Assembly (NCBI RefSeq): GCF_001681715.1 | Contig: NZ_LNWY01000005.1 | Coordinates: 186,001 to 250,000, forward strand | Direction of reading: 5' to 3' | Source of the DNA: Tritonibacter mobilis | GTDB taxonomy: Bacteria > Pseudomonadota > Alphaproteobacteria > Rhodobacterales > Rhodobacteraceae | DNA: 64,000 nucleotides | Shown here: positions 42,172 through 52,174 of the stretch, in pieces | Layout: every line of letters starts with the position of its first letter | How positions within the stretch are numbered: the stretch's first letter is position 1 | Position numbers and translations under genes: made by a program | The notes under the pieces: model-generated | Told to the model about the DNA's origin: nothing | Seen by the model: the letters and a program-made list of their open reading frames with translations, nothing else | Databases searched by the model: none

Positions 42172-42975
42172 TTAGGCCGGATGCCAGCCCATATCCGTTC
42201 GACAAAAATGCACGGTACGTGACGGATCATATCCGCTGCGATCGGAGCGACAAGCATACCGGTCCACACGTACGGCTGACCGCTTTAGGGTCAGCAAATT
42301 GAAATCATTTTCCTCACCACGCAACCGATCTGACAGGCTGGTTCCTACATGGATTTGCAACACAGCCGGTGTCTGGTCGGGAACCATCGCGAAGGTGTCG
42401 GCGTACCAGCTATGCAAATGCCCGGATAAAATTATGTCGGTGCCAATGCGCGACAGCTCGGCGCGCGCATGCTGTGCGCCGCGTGTCAGCCGTTTGGTTT
42501 CGCCCGGTTGATGCTCCAATGGGTGATGAGCAACGACGATGCGATAGGCTTCCTCGGGTGTCTGTGCAAAACAGGTTTGGACTCGCCTGATATCTCCTAG
42601 CGAAAATCGCCCCCTTTGCCATCCAAGCGGGTTCACAGAGTTCACGCCGACAACGGACCAATCCGTGTCATGAATCTGCGGTTCGAGATCGCAGGAGATC
42701 CACTTCCGGTATCGCCGCCATGGCATCAATACCCGCTCAAACAAGTTGTCGAGAGGGGTGTCGTGATTGCCCGGCACCACGAGACATGGCGCTTTGATGC
42801 GGTCGATCATCTCCCGTGCTCGCATGAACTGCCAATCACGCGCGCGCTGGGTCAGATCACCGGAAATCGCCACCAAATCAGGTGCAAGCCCGTTGATCTG
42901 TTCAATCAATGGATCCAGAAGTTCCGGGCGGTCACGCCCGAAATGAAGGTCCGACAAGTGCAGCAGACGTTTCAA
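42172..42975 (-). CDS. Metallophosphoesterase (CpdA/Icc-like)
   Basis: 267 aa, calcineurin-like phosphoesterase with metal motifs in order: SDLHFG (residues 8-13), SGDLTQ (about 39), GNHDTP (about 69), VVAHHPLEH and GHLHSW near residue 190. Related proteins hydrolyse cyclic nucleotides or other phosphodiesters. It is the second gene of a pair with the lipid kinase (ATGA overlap). It is the first chromosomal gene right of the prophage and ends about 90 bases from the attR core. Confidence 0.88.
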   Translation of the reverse strand: MKRLLHLSDLHFGRDRPELLDPLIEQINGLAPDLVAISGDLTQRARDWQFMRAREMIDRIKAPCLVVPGNHDTPLDNLFERVLMPWRRYRKWISCDLEPQIHDTDWSVVGVNSVNPLGWQRGRFSLGDIRRVQTCFAQTPEEAYRIVVAHHPLEHQPGETKRLTRGAQHARAELSRIGTDIILSGHLHSWYADTFAMVPDQTPAVLQIHVGTSLSDRLRGEENDFNLLTLKRSAVRVDRYACRSDRSGYDPSRTVHFCRTDMGWHPA

Positions 42976-43922
42976 CGCGTTGCATCCCCAAAATCTGTCG
43001 GGACAATGACCTGAAGCGCGTCTTCACTCAGGTGTAGTCGAAACGGTCCTTTCATGCGGGCACGCTCTCCGTCGCGCGCCACCAACAGTCTCTTGCGGCG
43101 GCCGTGTAATTCAAAAATATCGCTACACATGAGATGAAAATCGCGGTCGCGGCTGGCACGTCCAAGCAGCACCGCCAGACTGCTGCGTACCATCCCCCAG
43201 CGTCCATAATCGGGGGCAATCATCAGGGCCAGTTGGCCGTCACGTATGCACTCTGCCCCCTCCATTCCCATTTGGCGCAACTGAAAGGCGTTATTGAACA
43301 CAAAGACAAGGGGGGTACGCACCGTGGTGCGCTGACCGTCGGCAACAATGTCCAGTTCGAGCGGCCGCGGCCAACGAAACAACACCTTGAGCGCAGACCA
43401 ATAGGCCGCAACCCGGCTGCGGCCCCAAAAGTCGTAAACCTCCTCGCGGGATCGCAGGATTTGCGGATAAAGACCAAAATTGGCGTTGTTGAGAAACACT
43501 CGATCATTGAGCATTGCGACCCGCAGATCACGTTTATGGCCATGGGCAATGACTTCGACGGCGCCCTCAAGATCCTCAGGAATTCCAAGTGAACGTGCGA
43601 AATAGTTAAACGTGCCGCGCGGCAGAATGCCCATAGTGCAAGAACTGCCCTTCAAAGCCTGCGCAACGCCGCAAATCGTACCGTCGCCACCAGCTGCGAC
43701 AATCGTATCATGTCCTTCTGCGACCACCTCCTGCAGGGTCGATGTCAGGTCGCGCTTGGGATCAAGTTCCGTAATTTTCGGCGCGAGACCGTGTTTTGCA
43801 AAGGCATCTTTCAGTGCCTGCGCACCACCCGCCGCCTCTTTTTTGCCAGAGTGGGGATTGTGAAGGATGCAGATGCTTTTTTGACGCCGCTGCGCAGTCG
43901 TGGGGGAATTGGCGTCAAACAT
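42972..43922 (-). CDS. Diacylglycerol kinase-family lipid kinase
   Basis: 316 aa. DAGK catalytic domain at the N-terminal half: CILHNPHSGKKE (about residue 16) and the ATP-binding AAGGDGTICGVAQAL, followed by GILPRGTFNYFARSLGIP. Such enzymes phosphorylate diacylglycerol or related lipids at the inner membrane. The ATG at 43922 follows AAGGA by eight bases; a longer frame to 44099 has a Cys-rich extension foreign to the family. It shares a transcript with the phosphoesterase. Confidence 0.87.
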   Translation of the reverse strand: MFDANSPTTAQRRQKSICILHNPHSGKKEAAGGAQALKDAFAKHGLAPKITELDPKRDLTSTLQEVVAEGHDTIVAAGGDGTICGVAQALKGSSCTMGILPRGTFNYFARSLGIPEDLEGAVEVIAHGHKRDLRVAMLNDRVFLNNANFGLYPQILRSREEVYDFWGRSRVAAYWSALKVLFRWPRPLELDIVADGQRTTVRTPLVFVFNNAFQLRQMGMEGAECIRDGQLALMIAPDYGRWGMVRSSLAVLLGRASRDRDFHLMCSDIFELHGRRKRLLVARDGERARMKGPFRLHLSEDALQVIVPTDFGDATR

Positions 43923-44102
43923 CGCTAGATCCTTCGATATGACCTCTGGTGAGGGTGAAACCCGCTTGGGCCATTGCTCAGTTACCCGCCTAAAACGCGC
44001 CGAATGCGCAAAAGTTCCGCAGCACGTACCTCTAAGACAACATGGAACAGGTAGGTGCGCCTTCGTGTTGTCCTGATGAAACCCATGCGAAAGGAACACA
44101 CC

Positions 44103-45485
44103 ATGAGCGAGCGTAGCATCACTACAGTGAACCCCTTTAGCGAAGCCCCCCTGACCAGTTATCCGCTAATGTCTGACGATCAAATGTTTGACGCTTTAAA
44201 GTCGTGTCATGCAGCTTTTGATCAATGGCGCCTGACACCCATTGAGGAGCGGGCAGAGGTTATCGTGCGGATTGGCGAGGCTTTGAACGACCGCAAGGAA
44301 GAGTTCGCACAGCTGATGACAGATGAGGTCGGCAAGCTCTTGCGCGACAGCCGCGATGAAATCGATCTCTGTGTTGGTATTTGCAAATGGACCTCTGCCA
44401 CTGGGCCTGAGGTTCTGGCAGACGAGCACCGTTCGCTGCAGGATGGCCGTCAGGGCATCATCACCTATGCTCCGACGGGCGTGGTCTACGGAATTCAGCC
44501 ATGGAATTTTCCTGCGTATCAGGCCGTGCGTTATGCAATCGCAAATCTGATGGCGGGCAATGGAGTCTTGCTGAAACATGCCGCCAGTTGCACTGGTAGC
44601 GGGATGCTTCTGCGCGAGATTTTTGAATCTGCGGGCCTTCCCGAGCACCTCTTTACGGTTCTCACCATTGACCATGACCAGTCTGACGCATTGATCGCTC
44701 ATGATTTGGTTCGCGGTGTGACCATGACCGGTAGCGCCAAAGGCGGCAGTGTCATCGCCAAAACCGCTGGCGCACATCTGAAAAAGACGGTCCTGGAGCT
44801 GGGTTCCAACGACGCGTATTTGGTGCTGGAAGATGCTGACCTTGATGTTGCTGTTGAGAACTGCGTGGCTGGCCGACTGTATAACAACGGTGAAACCTGC
44901 GTGAATGCCAAGCGCTTTGTGGTGACCGATGCGGTCTATGATGCCTTTGTCGAGCGCTATGTTGCCGCGATGTCAGATGTTCCCCTCGGAGATCCCAATG
45001 CAGATGAGACTGGCCTAGGCCCGATGGCACGCGCCGATCTGCGGGATGAACTGCACGAACAGGTGAAGGCGAGTGTCGAGAAAGGCGCACGAATTGCCTG
45101 CGGTGGCGAAGTGCCGGAGGGTAAAGGGTATTTCTACCCGGCGACCGTGTTGACGGATGTCGCGCCCGGTCAGCCCGCCTATGATGAAGAGCTATTTGGT
45201 CCTGTCGCCTCGATCATTCGCGCACGCGACGATGAGGATGCGATGCGGATCGCCAACGACAGCCGGTTTGGCCTTGGCGGTGGCATCTTCTCCAAGGACG
45301 ACGCCCGCGCGGTGCAACTCGCAAAGCAGCATTTCGATACCGGCATGGTCTTTGTGAACCACTTCAACCTCGCCACGCCAGAGATGCCTTTTGGCGGCGT
45401 GAAAGATTCTGGTTATGGCCGCGAGCACGGCGGCTTTGGCATGCTTGAGTTCGTCAATGCAAAGGCGATTGCCGTAGCGGCATGA
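44103..45485 (+). CDS. NAD(P)-dependent succinate-semialdehyde-type aldehyde dehydrogenase
   Basis: 460 aa, aldehyde dehydrogenase superfamily. PWNFPAYQAVRYA binds the cofactor, ELGSNDAYLVLEDADLD contains the general base Glu, and Cys is in YNNGETCVNAKRF (about residue 263). The version ELGSND instead of ELGGK, and the short length, are those of Sad/YneI-type succinate-semialdehyde dehydrogenases. AAGGA precedes the ATG at 44103. It is divergent from the lipid kinase and ends at a hairpin. The substrate is inferred from family only. Confidence 0.82.
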   Translation: MSERSITTVNPFSEAPLTSYPLMSDDQMFDALKSCHAAFDQWRLTPIEERAEVIVRIGEALNDRKEEFAQLMTDEVGKLLRDSRDEIDLCVGICKWTSATGPEVLADEHRSLQDGRQGIITYAPTGVVYGIQPWNFPAYQAVRYAIANLMAGNGVLLKHAASCTGSGMLLREIFESAGLPEHLFTVLTIDHDQSDALIAHDLVRGVTMTGSAKGGSVIAKTAGAHLKKTVLELGSNDAYLVLEDADLDVAVENCVAGRLYNNGETCVNAKRFVVTDAVYDAFVERYVAAMSDVPLGDPNADETGLGPMARADLRDELHEQVKASVEKGARIACGGEVPEGKGYFYPATVLTDVAPGQPAYDEELFGPVASIIRARDDEDAMRIANDSRFGLGGGIFSKDDARAVQLAKQHFDTGMVFVNHFNLATPEMPFGGVKDSGYGREHGGFGMLEFVNAKAIAVAA

Positions 45486-45494
45486 ATAATAAAC

Positions 45495-45523
45495 GGGCCG
45501 CAGCGGCGTTTTTGCTGCGGCCC
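45495..45523. terminator. Hairpin between convergent dehydrogenase genes
   Basis: GGGCCGCAGC (45495-45504) pairs fully with GCTGCGGCCC (45514-45523) over a nine-base loop. No strong T run follows on either strand. It stands between convergent genes and probably stops transcription from both sides. Confidence 0.65.
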
Positions 45524-45579
45524 ATATTTGTCTCTAACAAGGGATGATAGACCCATTTGAGTGGTCGCAAGCTCCGGGG

Positions 45580-47085
45580 TTACTCTGGCAACAAGCCTTC
45601 TGGCACGTTTTGATAACATACCGGGCGCAGGAAGCGGCGGATTGCCAAAGTACCCACCGAGGTCGCACCAAAGTTGGTCGATGCGGGATAAGGTCCGCCA
45701 TGAACCATGCTGTCGCAGACCTCCACGCCTGTTGGGAAGCCATTGACCAATACACGGCCTGCTTTGCGCTCGACGAGGGGCATCAGGCGGCGCGCCGCTT
45801 CTGTATCACCCTCATCCATATGCAGTGTGACCGTCAGCTGGCCGTGCAGACCTTGGGCCAGAGTTTCCATTTCCGCAGTGTCCCGAACCCGAACGATCAA
45901 CCCCAGCGGGCCAAAGACCTCCTCGCCCAGCGCGCTGTTTTGCAGATACGCGCCTGCATCGGTTTCAAAGAGGTTAGGAAGCGCAGTGCGTCCCTCGCTA
46001 TCATTGGTCAGAATGGGCCGCACTTCGGCGCTAGCATTGATGCGTGCCTTACCGTTGCGATAGGCCTCTGCGATGCCATCTGTCAGCATGACCTGCGCAG
46101 GCGCATCTGCCAGTGCCTTGGCGGCGGCCTCCACAAATGCATCCCCCTCAGGCCCCTTACTCACAACGGCAATACCGGGATTGGTGCAGAATTGGCCTGC
46201 CCCCATGGTAAGCGATGCAGCCCAGCCTTCGCCCAAGCTGACGCCACGCGCTTTTGTGGCTTCGGGGAAGACAAACATCGGATTGACGCTGCCAAGTTCA
46301 CCAAAGAACGGGATCGGCTCAGACCGCTGCGCGCAAAGATCAAACAGCGCGCGCCCGCCGCCGAGCGAGCCAGTGAAACCAACGGCTTTAATCAAAGGGT
46401 GCTGAACGAGGGTCTGCCCGACATCGCGCTTGCCACCCTGAATGAGTGAAAACACACCTGCTGGCATGTCACAGGATTTGATCGCGGCATGAATGGCTTC
46501 GGCGATGATTTCACCGGTGCCGGGATGGGCGGAGTGGCCCTTGACGACGACAGGACAGCCCGCCGCCAGCGCCGCAGCTGTATCGCCCCCTGCCGTGGAA
46601 AATGCCAATGGGAAGTTTGATGCGCCAAAGACGGCAACCGGCCCAATCGGACGCTGGATCATTTTCAGATCCGGACGTGGCAGAGGCTGGCGATCCGGCA
46701 GGGCTGCATCATGGCGTCGGTCGAGGTAGTCACCGGCAAGGATATGGTCCGCAAACAGGCGCAACTGACCTGTGGTCCGACCTCGCTCGCCGTTCAGTCG
46801 CGCTTCGGGCAGGCCAGTTTCCTCGGTGCCGATCTGGGTGATCGCCTCAGCGCGGGCCTCAATTTCATCCGCGATCGCATTGAGAAAGGCAGCACGATCT
46901 GCACGGCTGCTGTAGCCATATGACCAGAACGCGTCCTCCGCAGCCCGGCAGGCCTGATCTACGAGGGTAGGGGTGCCAATGCTGAAGGCATGCGCCTCGC
47001 CGTTTGCAGGCTCGGACATGAAGATCTGCTCTGAGGCGACCCAGTCTCCGGCGATCAGGTGTTTTCCATGAGGGGCGAAGCTCAT
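45580..47085 (-). CDS. Alpha-ketoglutarate semialdehyde dehydrogenase (2,5-dioxovalerate dehydrogenase)
   Basis: 501 aa, aldehyde dehydrogenase of the KGSA type: FGASNFPLAFSTAGGDTAAALAAGCPVVVKGHSAHPGT is characteristic, as are the Glu in FFGELGSVNP and the Cys in GAGQFCTNPG. It oxidises 2-oxoglutarate semialdehyde to 2-oxoglutarate, the last step of non-phosphorylative sugar-acid pathways. It overlaps the PdxA-like gene by four bases and is the last gene of the minus-strand catabolic operon. Confidence 0.88.
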   Translation of the reverse strand: MSFAPHGKHLIAGDWVASEQIFMSEPANGEAHAFSIGTPTLVDQACRAAEDAFWSYGYSSRADRAAFLNAIADEIEARAEAITQIGTEETGLPEARLNGERGRTTGQLRLFADHILAGDYLDRRHDAALPDRQPLPRPDLKMIQRPIGPVAVFGASNFPLAFSTAGGDTAAALAAGCPVVVKGHSAHPGTGEIIAEAIHAAIKSCDMPAGVFSLIQGGKRDVGQTLVQHPLIKAVGFTGSLGGGRALFDLCAQRSEPIPFFGELGSVNPMFVFPEATKARGVSLGEGWAASLTMGAGQFCTNPGIAVVSKGPEGDAFVEAAAKALADAPAQVMLTDGIAEAYRNGKARINASAEVRPILTNDSEGRTALPNLFETDAGAYLQNSALGEEVFGPLGLIVRVRDTAEMETLAQGLHGQLTVTLHMDEGDTEAARRLMPLVERKAGRVLVNGFPTGVEVCDSMVHGGPYPASTNFGATSVGTLAIRRFLRPVCYQNVPEGLLPE

Positions 47086-48089
47086 GCTGCGTCCTCCTTT
47101 TGCCAGTTGCTTACCATTTTGCAGGCGATTTCAAAGGCAGCACGGGTAGCACCCACGTCGGCCTCTCCGCGCCCTGCGATGTCAAAGGCGGTTCCGTGGG
47201 CGGGTGTTGTGACCGGCACCGGCAGACCACCCTGTACCGTAACACCACGATCAAAGCCCAAGAGCTTGAGCGCGATTTGCCCCTGATCGTGATACATGGT
47301 CACAACCGCGTCGATCTCTCCGCGTGTCACTTTGAGGAACACAGTATCTGAGGGCAGCGGGCCCGTAACGGCCATTTGCCCGCCCGCCATCTGGCGCACC
47401 GCTGGTTCGATCACGTCGATTTCTTCGCGCCCAAAATTGCCGCCATCCCCGGCGTGCGGATTGAGCGCTGCAACCGCGATCCGCGGGCGGGCATACCCGG
47501 CCCGCCGCAGAGTGCGGTCAATCAGATGAGTGGCGTCTTCGATACGCTCAGCGCTGATCACGTCGGCCACATCACGCAGGGCAATGTGACTGGTCACACG
47601 GCTGGTCCACATACCATCCAGTGTGTTGAGTTCGGAGATATAGCCGGTCACGCCGAGTTTTTCGGCCATGTAGTGCAGCTCGTCCGAATGTCCGATCCCC
47701 GCCAAATGCATCGACGCCTTATTGAAGGGCGCAAAGACGATGGCATCAATCACACCCGTGCGCACGAACTCCAGCGCTTGATCCAGCACTTGCAATGTGG
47801 AGCGGCCCGAGCTTTCGGTGCTTTGTGCCAGCACCACCTCGTCGGGGTCGATCGTGGTCATCTCGTGCAGGGCATAGGCTTCGACAGTGGACCAGTCCTG
47901 CTGGCTGGCATCTACTTCCGTCATGTCATGTGACAGACCCGCCTGCGCCTGACCCATTTCAAACACGTGACGGTCGCCGATCAGCAGGATTTGCGCGTCG
48001 TGTGTGACGTCTTCGGCCAAAAGCCGGGCGACCAGTTCCGGCCCGATGCCGCTGGGATCGCCGGGGATCACTCCTATCCGTGGGGACAT
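47082..48089 (-). CDS. PdxA2-like hydroxyacid-phosphate dehydrogenase
   Basis: 335 aa, PdxA superfamily. VIPGDPSGIGPELVARLL at the start and YHDQGQIALKLLGFDRGVTVQGGLPVPVTTPAHGTAFDIAG near the C-terminus supply the metal-binding His residues. In sugar-acid loci such paralogues (PdxA2) act on 4-phosphothreonate/erythronate-like substrates and not in vitamin B6 synthesis. The catabolic context favours PdxA2. Its exact step in this locus is not obvious, since the other enzymes already form a complete route. Confidence 0.82.
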   Translation of the reverse strand: MSPRIGVIPGDPSGIGPELVARLLAEDVTHDAQILLIGDRHVFEMGQAQAGLSHDMTEVDASQQDWSTVEAYALHEMTTIDPDEVVLAQSTESSGRSTLQVLDQALEFVRTGVIDAIVFAPFNKASMHLAGIGHSDELHYMAEKLGVTGYISELNTLDGMWTSRVTSHIALRDVADVISAERIEDATHLIDRTLRRAGYARPRIAVAALNPHAGDGGNFGREEIDVIEPAVRQMAGGQMAVTGPLPSDTVFLKVTRGEIDAVVTMYHDQGQIALKLLGFDRGVTVQGGLPVPVTTPAHGTAFDIAGRGEADVGATRAAFEIACKMVSNWQKEDAA

Positions 48090-48091
48090 GT

Positions 48092-48811
48092 TTACTCCGT
48101 TTCCGAAGCCTCGCCGCTCTCGAGCAAGGCATTCCTGATGTTGGCGACAGCCGAGGCCAGATGATGGCGCAGGGCGTCGGATGTGGTTTTGGCGTCACGG
48201 CGGCTCAGGGCGTCGACGATGGCACGGTGTTCGGCCAGCGTCTGGTCGCGCCCGGAACGGCGTTGCGACGATTGGAAACGCGCCCGCCACAGGCGCGCAT
48301 TGTATTTGCGGTGGGTGTCGATGAGCGGCGCATTGCGGCTGGCCTGAACGATGGCCTCGTGCATTTGCATATCGAGCTGAAACGATTCAAGCGGTGGCAG
48401 CGTCCCAGCACCGTCTTCCATCCGGCGCTGACAATCAACGACATGCGCGATTTCAGCATCGGTGATCAGGGCGCAGGCCGACTCCCCCGCAAGGGCCTCT
48501 AACGCGCCCATCACCACGAGATTCTGCTCGATCTCTTCGATGGGCGGGTTGGCCACCTGCGGGCGACGGGTGACGGAATATTCCACCAGCCCGTCCTGCT
48601 CGAGTATGGTCAGCGCCTTCGTCAGCGGTGTGCGACTGATCCCCAGCGCTGCGGCCAGATCCCGTTCCGAGATATGCGCACCGGCAGGCAGCTTTTCCAG
48701 CAAGATCAGTTCACGCAGCTTGTCAGCCGCAATCTCGACCAGCGTGGCACGCGGACGTGCCAGTTCCAGTTCATTCGTATCAAGGTCAGAGATCTCGGCT
48801 TTTTTGCTCAT
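48092..48811 (-). CDS. GntR-family regulator with FCD domain
   Basis: 239 aa. The winged HTH (about residues 20-85) contains LREL-ILLEKLPAGAHISERDLAAALGISRTPLTKAL. The C-terminal FCD domain has the metal-binding pattern of D/H residues (QMHEAIVQASRN, LAEHRAIVDAL, DALRHHLASA). It lies within the catabolic operon, two bases from the PdxA-like gene and one base after the DapA-like gene. It should control the operon and the divergent TRAP genes in response to a sugar-acid intermediate. Confidence 0.9.
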   Translation of the reverse strand: MSKKAEISDLDTNELELARPRATLVEIAADKLRELILLEKLPAGAHISERDLAAALGISRTPLTKALTILEQDGLVEYSVTRRPQVANPPIEEIEQNLVVMGALEALAGESACALITDAEIAHVVDCQRRMEDGAGTLPPLESFQLDMQMHEAIVQASRNAPLIDTHRKYNARLWRARFQSSQRRSGRDQTLAEHRAIVDALSRRDAKTTSDALRHHLASAVANIRNALLESGEASETE

Positions 48812-48812
48812 G

Positions 48813-49724
48813 TTATTTTCCCCAGTTCAAAACCACAGGATCCAACGGGCGGATCAACCGAAAGAGAGCCTCCTTCGTCTGCGGATGCAATGGCGCGATG
48901 GGGTGACGGCAGAAATCTGACGCAATAACGCCGCCCTCAACCATCGCAGCCTTTGCCGAACGAAACCCGCACTGTCGATTTTCGTGGTTCACTGCGGGCA
49001 AGACGCGGGCATAAGCCTCTGTGGCTGCAGTCAAATCACCGGCTGCAAAATGCTGAAGAACCGGTTTGATCTGATCAGGGATCATGGCGCTGGTCATGGT
49101 GCCCGTGGCCCCCGCTTCGAGGTCCGCCAGCAGGGTGATCGCCTCTTCGCCATCAAACGGGCCCTCAATCGCATCGCCACCCTCTGCCACAAGTGCGCGG
49201 AGCTTGGCTGCGGTCTGCGGGCATTCGATCTTGAATAGTTTGACCATTTCGATCTCGCGCGCCATGCGCAGCAAGAGCGGAACAGGCAGATCGACACCGG
49301 ACAGGGGCGCGTCCTGAACCATAATCGGCAACCCCACATCGCCCACGCGCGCAAATTGTTCAAAGGTCTGTTCAGCTGTGCCCCGCATCAGCGCCCCATG
49401 ATAGGGGGCCATCATCATCACCATGGCAGCGCCGTGATCTTTGGCGTGTTGGGCGCGCTCCACCGCGATCTGGGTTGCAAAATGGCTGACCGTCACGATC
49501 ACTGGTAGCCGACCCGCGACATGTGCCAGCGAGATCTCTGTCAGCTTACGCCGTTCCTCATCTGAGATCAGGAACTGCTCGGAATAGTTGGCAAGGATGC
49601 AAATGCCATCATTGCCCTGATCGACCATACAGTCGATCACGCGTTTCATACCTTCGTAATCAACGGTTCCATCCGGATGGAATGGGGTGGGCGCGACGGG
49701 CCAGATGCCTGAATATTTGGTCAT
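48813..49724 (-). CDS. DapA-family dehydratase/aldolase of a sugar-acid pathway
   Basis: 303 aa, DHDPS superfamily TIM barrel. The Schiff-base Lys is probably in [10 protein letters not shown] (about residue 168), and the catalytic Tyr in [10 protein letters not shown]. The usual GTTGE loop is replaced by LANYSEQF, as in 2-keto-3-deoxy-pentonate dehydratases (L-KDA dehydratase-like) and not in true DapA. With the aldehyde dehydrogenase it would turn a 2-keto-3-deoxypentonate into 2-oxoglutarate semialdehyde and then 2-oxoglutarate. Overlap ATGA with the dehydratase gene upstream. Confidence 0.82.
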   Translation of the reverse strand: MTKYSGIWPVAPTPFHPDGTVDYEGMKRVIDCMVDQGNDGICILANYSEQFLISDEERRKLTEISLAHVAGRLPVIVTVSHFATQIAVERAQHAKDHGAAMVMMMAPYHGALMRGTAEQTFEQFARVGDVGLPIMVQDAPLSGVDLPVPLLLRMAREIEMVKLFKIECPQTAAKLRALVAEGGDAIEGPFDGEEAITLLADLEAGATGTMTSAMIPDQIKPVLQHFAAGDLTAATEAYARVLPAVNHENRQCGFRSAKAAMVEGGVIASDFCRHPIAPLHPQTKEALFRLIRPLDPVVLNWGK

Positions 49725-50896
49725 TCTGTAATCTCGAAGTTATGAAGATGCTTGTCGGAAATCGTAATGCCGAGACCGGGCAGATCATCGTCGAGTTGCA
49801 GGAAGCCATCTACCGCCTCCGGATCGCCCTCGAAGATGTAGTAGAACAGCTCATTGCCGACTTCGACGTCGAAGACCGGGAAATACTCTGACATCGGGCA
49901 GTTCGTGTTAGCCATGGTCAGGTGATAATTATGCATCTGACCCGCATGCGGGATCACCGGGATCTGCGCGGCCTCAGCGATGGCATTGATCTTTTGGGCC
50001 GCGGTGATGCCACCAACCCGGTTGGTGTCATACTGCAGGACGCTGACGGCCTTGCGATTGATAAGCTCTGCACAACCGATGACCGAGAATTCATGCTCAC
50101 CGCCGGAAATCGGTACGATCCCCATCGCATTGAGTTCAGCATAGCCCGCCACGTCGTCCGCGATTACCGGTTCTTCGAGCCAGCGCGGCTCATATTTGGC
50201 CAGTTTGGGCAGCATGCGTTTTGCATAATCAAGGTTCCAGCCCATGTAGCACTCCAGCATGAGGTCGGTGTCGTAGCCGATCACCTCGCGCAGCGCCTCG
50301 ACCCGTTTTAGGTTCTCACGCATGCCCGCCATGCCATCTTTGGGTCCATAGCCAAAGCGGGACTTGAAACCGGTGTAGCCGCTTTTCATCGCCTCTTCGG
50401 CCTCTGCCTGCATGTCCTCAACCGGACCTGCGTAGAGCTTAGAATAATAGACCGGGATCTTTTCCTTGGTCCGTCCGCCGAGCAGTTTGAACACCGGCTT
50501 TCCAACCAGTTTGCCCATCAGGTCCCAGATCGCAATGTCGATCGCGGACATAGCTGTCATGCCGATGCCCTTGCGGCCCCAAGCATGGCTGCGGCGGTAC
50601 ATCTTTTCCCAGATGTAGGCGTAGTCAAACGGATCTTCGCCCACCACCAATGGGGCATACCAATCGTCGATTGCCTGTTTCACCAGCGTCGGCGCGAGGG
50701 CGGCATTGCCGATTCCGATGGTGCCGTCTTCACATTCGACCTCGCAAGTCAGCCATTGGTGAAAACGAAAGGACTGCATCGCATCGCCCTTGATCCACAG
50801 GGCATCAGAGGCGTTGGTGCAGAAATTGCCGGTCGGTGGAACCGTTGGCCCTTTCCAGGTCCAGACGCGGGTTCGGACGAATTTGATCTTGGTCAT
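49721..50896 (-). CDS. Enolase-superfamily acid-sugar dehydratase (L-rhamnonate/L-lyxonate dehydratase-like)
   Basis: 391 aa, mandelate-racemase/enolase superfamily. The N-terminal capping domain includes [21 protein letters not shown]. The barrel has metal ligands in MLECYMGW (D/E position), WLEEPV and SGGEHEFSV, and the general acid/base His in [11 protein letters not shown]. Similarity is to L-rhamnonate and L-lyxonate dehydratases. It would dehydrate an aldonate to its 2-keto-3-deoxy form and start the pathway. The ATG at 50896 follows GAGAGGGG. The exact substrate cannot be read from sequence. Confidence 0.82.
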   Translation of the reverse strand: MTKIKFVRTRVWTWKGPTVPPTGNFCTNASDALWIKGDAMQSFRFHQWLTCEVECEDGTIGIGNAALAPTLVKQAIDDWYAPLVVGEDPFDYAYIWEKMYRRSHAWGRKGIGMTAMSAIDIAIWDLMGKLVGKPVFKLLGGRTKEKIPVYYSKLYAGPVEDMQAEAEEAMKSGYTGFKSRFGYGPKDGMAGMRENLKRVEALREVIGYDTDLMLECYMGWNLDYAKRMLPKLAKYEPRWLEEPVIADDVAGYAELNAMGIVPISGGEHEFSVIGCAELINRKAVSVLQYDTNRVGGITAAQKINAIAEAAQIPVIPHAGQMHNYHLTMANTNCPMSEYFPVFDVEVGNELFYYIFEGDPEAVDGFLQLDDDLPGLGITISDKHLHNFEITE

Positions 50897-50946
50897 CAAG
50901 GCCCCTCTCTCTTTTGGCTTGGTGTTCGGGACAGGCCGAAACACGA

Positions 50947-50997
50947 ATCATGTTGACATCTGTCTTAACATGATAATGGTGTTTTGGAATGCCAAAA
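50947..50997. promoter_or_regulatory. Two palindromes in the divergent catabolic/TRAP promoter region
   Basis: ATCATGTT (50947-50954) and AACATGAT (50967-50974) form an 8-bp inverted repeat with a 12-bp spacer, and TTGACA overlaps it at 50953. A second palindrome TTTTGGAATGCCAAAA lies at 50982-50997. They sit between the operon starting at 50896 (-) and dctP (+) and are candidate sites for the FCD-GntR regulator encoded in the operon. Confidence 0.6.
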
Positions 50998-51134
50998 TGC
51001 TGTAGCGCCAAAAACAAGGGAGGAGAGAGTAAAGCGCAAATCGGAACACCTCATGCATTCCGGTTGCCCTATACTAGCCCACCAAAACGGCGTCGGCCTG
51101 CGGCACGACTTTCCTGATCAACGGAGGAAGAATC

Positions 51135-52118
51135 ATGGAAACCCTGACAAAAACACTGAGCGCCGGCCTCGCCGCCGCAGCCCTGACCATCGCGGCGCCT
51201 GTTGCGGCGGATACCTATGTTGTGGCGGTGGGCGCCGCCTCAAACAGCCTGCAAGGAAAAAGCGCCGCACGCTTTGCCGAAGAGTTGCAGGCCCAGCTTG
51301 GGGATGCGCATAAAATCGAATTTTACGCCGATGCGCAGCTTGGCAATGAAAAAGAGCTGATGCAGAAGCTGCGTCTGGGTACTGTCGATTTCACGCTAAT
51401 TTCGTCGATCATGACCAATGTCGCGCCAGAGTTCGCGCTATTTGACATGCCGTTTCTTGTGCAGGACCGCGCGCACCTGAAGGCCATCGATGCCGAGATT
51501 GTTCAGACCGATCTCGCTCCTCTGGCAGAGCAAGCCGGGCTAAAGGTTCTCTCCACATGGGAAAATGGGTTCCGCCAGATCACCAATAACACCCGTCCCA
51601 TCAACACCCCCGCCGATCTGGATGGTTTGAAAATCCGCACGCCTTCGTCGGAATGGCGCGTGTCGATGTTCAAGGAATGGGGATCAAACCCCACCCCGAT
51701 GTCCTTTTCCGAAGTCTTTGTTGCCCTGCAAACCGGCACAATGGACGGTCAGGAAAACCCGCTGACGAACATTGTCGGTGCGAATTTCCAAGAGGTGCAG
51801 AAATACCTCAGCCTGACCGGTCACGTCTATTCGCCCACCTATCTGACCAGCGGCGCGCAGACATGGGACAAACTGCCCGATGATGTCAAAGCTGCTGTCA
51901 CCGAAGTTGCGGCTTCGGTTCAGGACTGGGCGCTTGAGCAGGGCGAAACCGCCGACAACGAGCTGGTCGATAAGGTTCGTGCCGCCGGTGTCGAGGTCAA
52001 TGTGGCAGACAAGGCGGCCTTTATCGCGGCGTCAGCCCCAATCTACGAAGCCTTTGCCAATCAGGTGCCCGGTGGTGATGCGCTTGTCAGCCGCGCACAA
52101 GATCTGGCCCAGAAATAA
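51135..52118 (+). CDS. dctP: TRAP transporter solute-binding protein (DctP)
   Basis: 327 aa. A signal peptide covers about residues 1-25 (LAAAALTIAAPVAADTY). The mature protein has TRAP features: ELQAQLGDAHKIEFYADAQLGNEKELMQKLRLGTVDF, LDGLKIRTPSSEWRVSMFKEWG, and the conserved Arg in KIRTP that binds the substrate carboxylate. NPTPMSFSEVFVALQTGTMDGQENPL is a family signature. It binds the acid in the periplasm for the dctQM pair. Divergent from the sugar-acid operon. Confidence 0.93.
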   Translation: METLTKTLSAGLAAAALTIAAPVAADTYVVAVGAASNSLQGKSAARFAEELQAQLGDAHKIEFYADAQLGNEKELMQKLRLGTVDFTLISSIMTNVAPEFALFDMPFLVQDRAHLKAIDAEIVQTDLAPLAEQAGLKVLSTWENGFRQITNNTRPINTPADLDGLKIRTPSSEWRVSMFKEWGSNPTPMSFSEVFVALQTGTMDGQENPLTNIVGANFQEVQKYLSLTGHVYSPTYLTSGAQTWDKLPDDVKAAVTEVAASVQDWALEQGETADNELVDKVRAAGVEVNVADKAAFIAASAPIYEAFANQVPGGDALVSRAQDLAQK

Positions 52119-52174
52119 CCATGTGCTCCGGTCGGCCATCACCGGCCGGAGCCAACTTGAGACAGGAGATGGGC

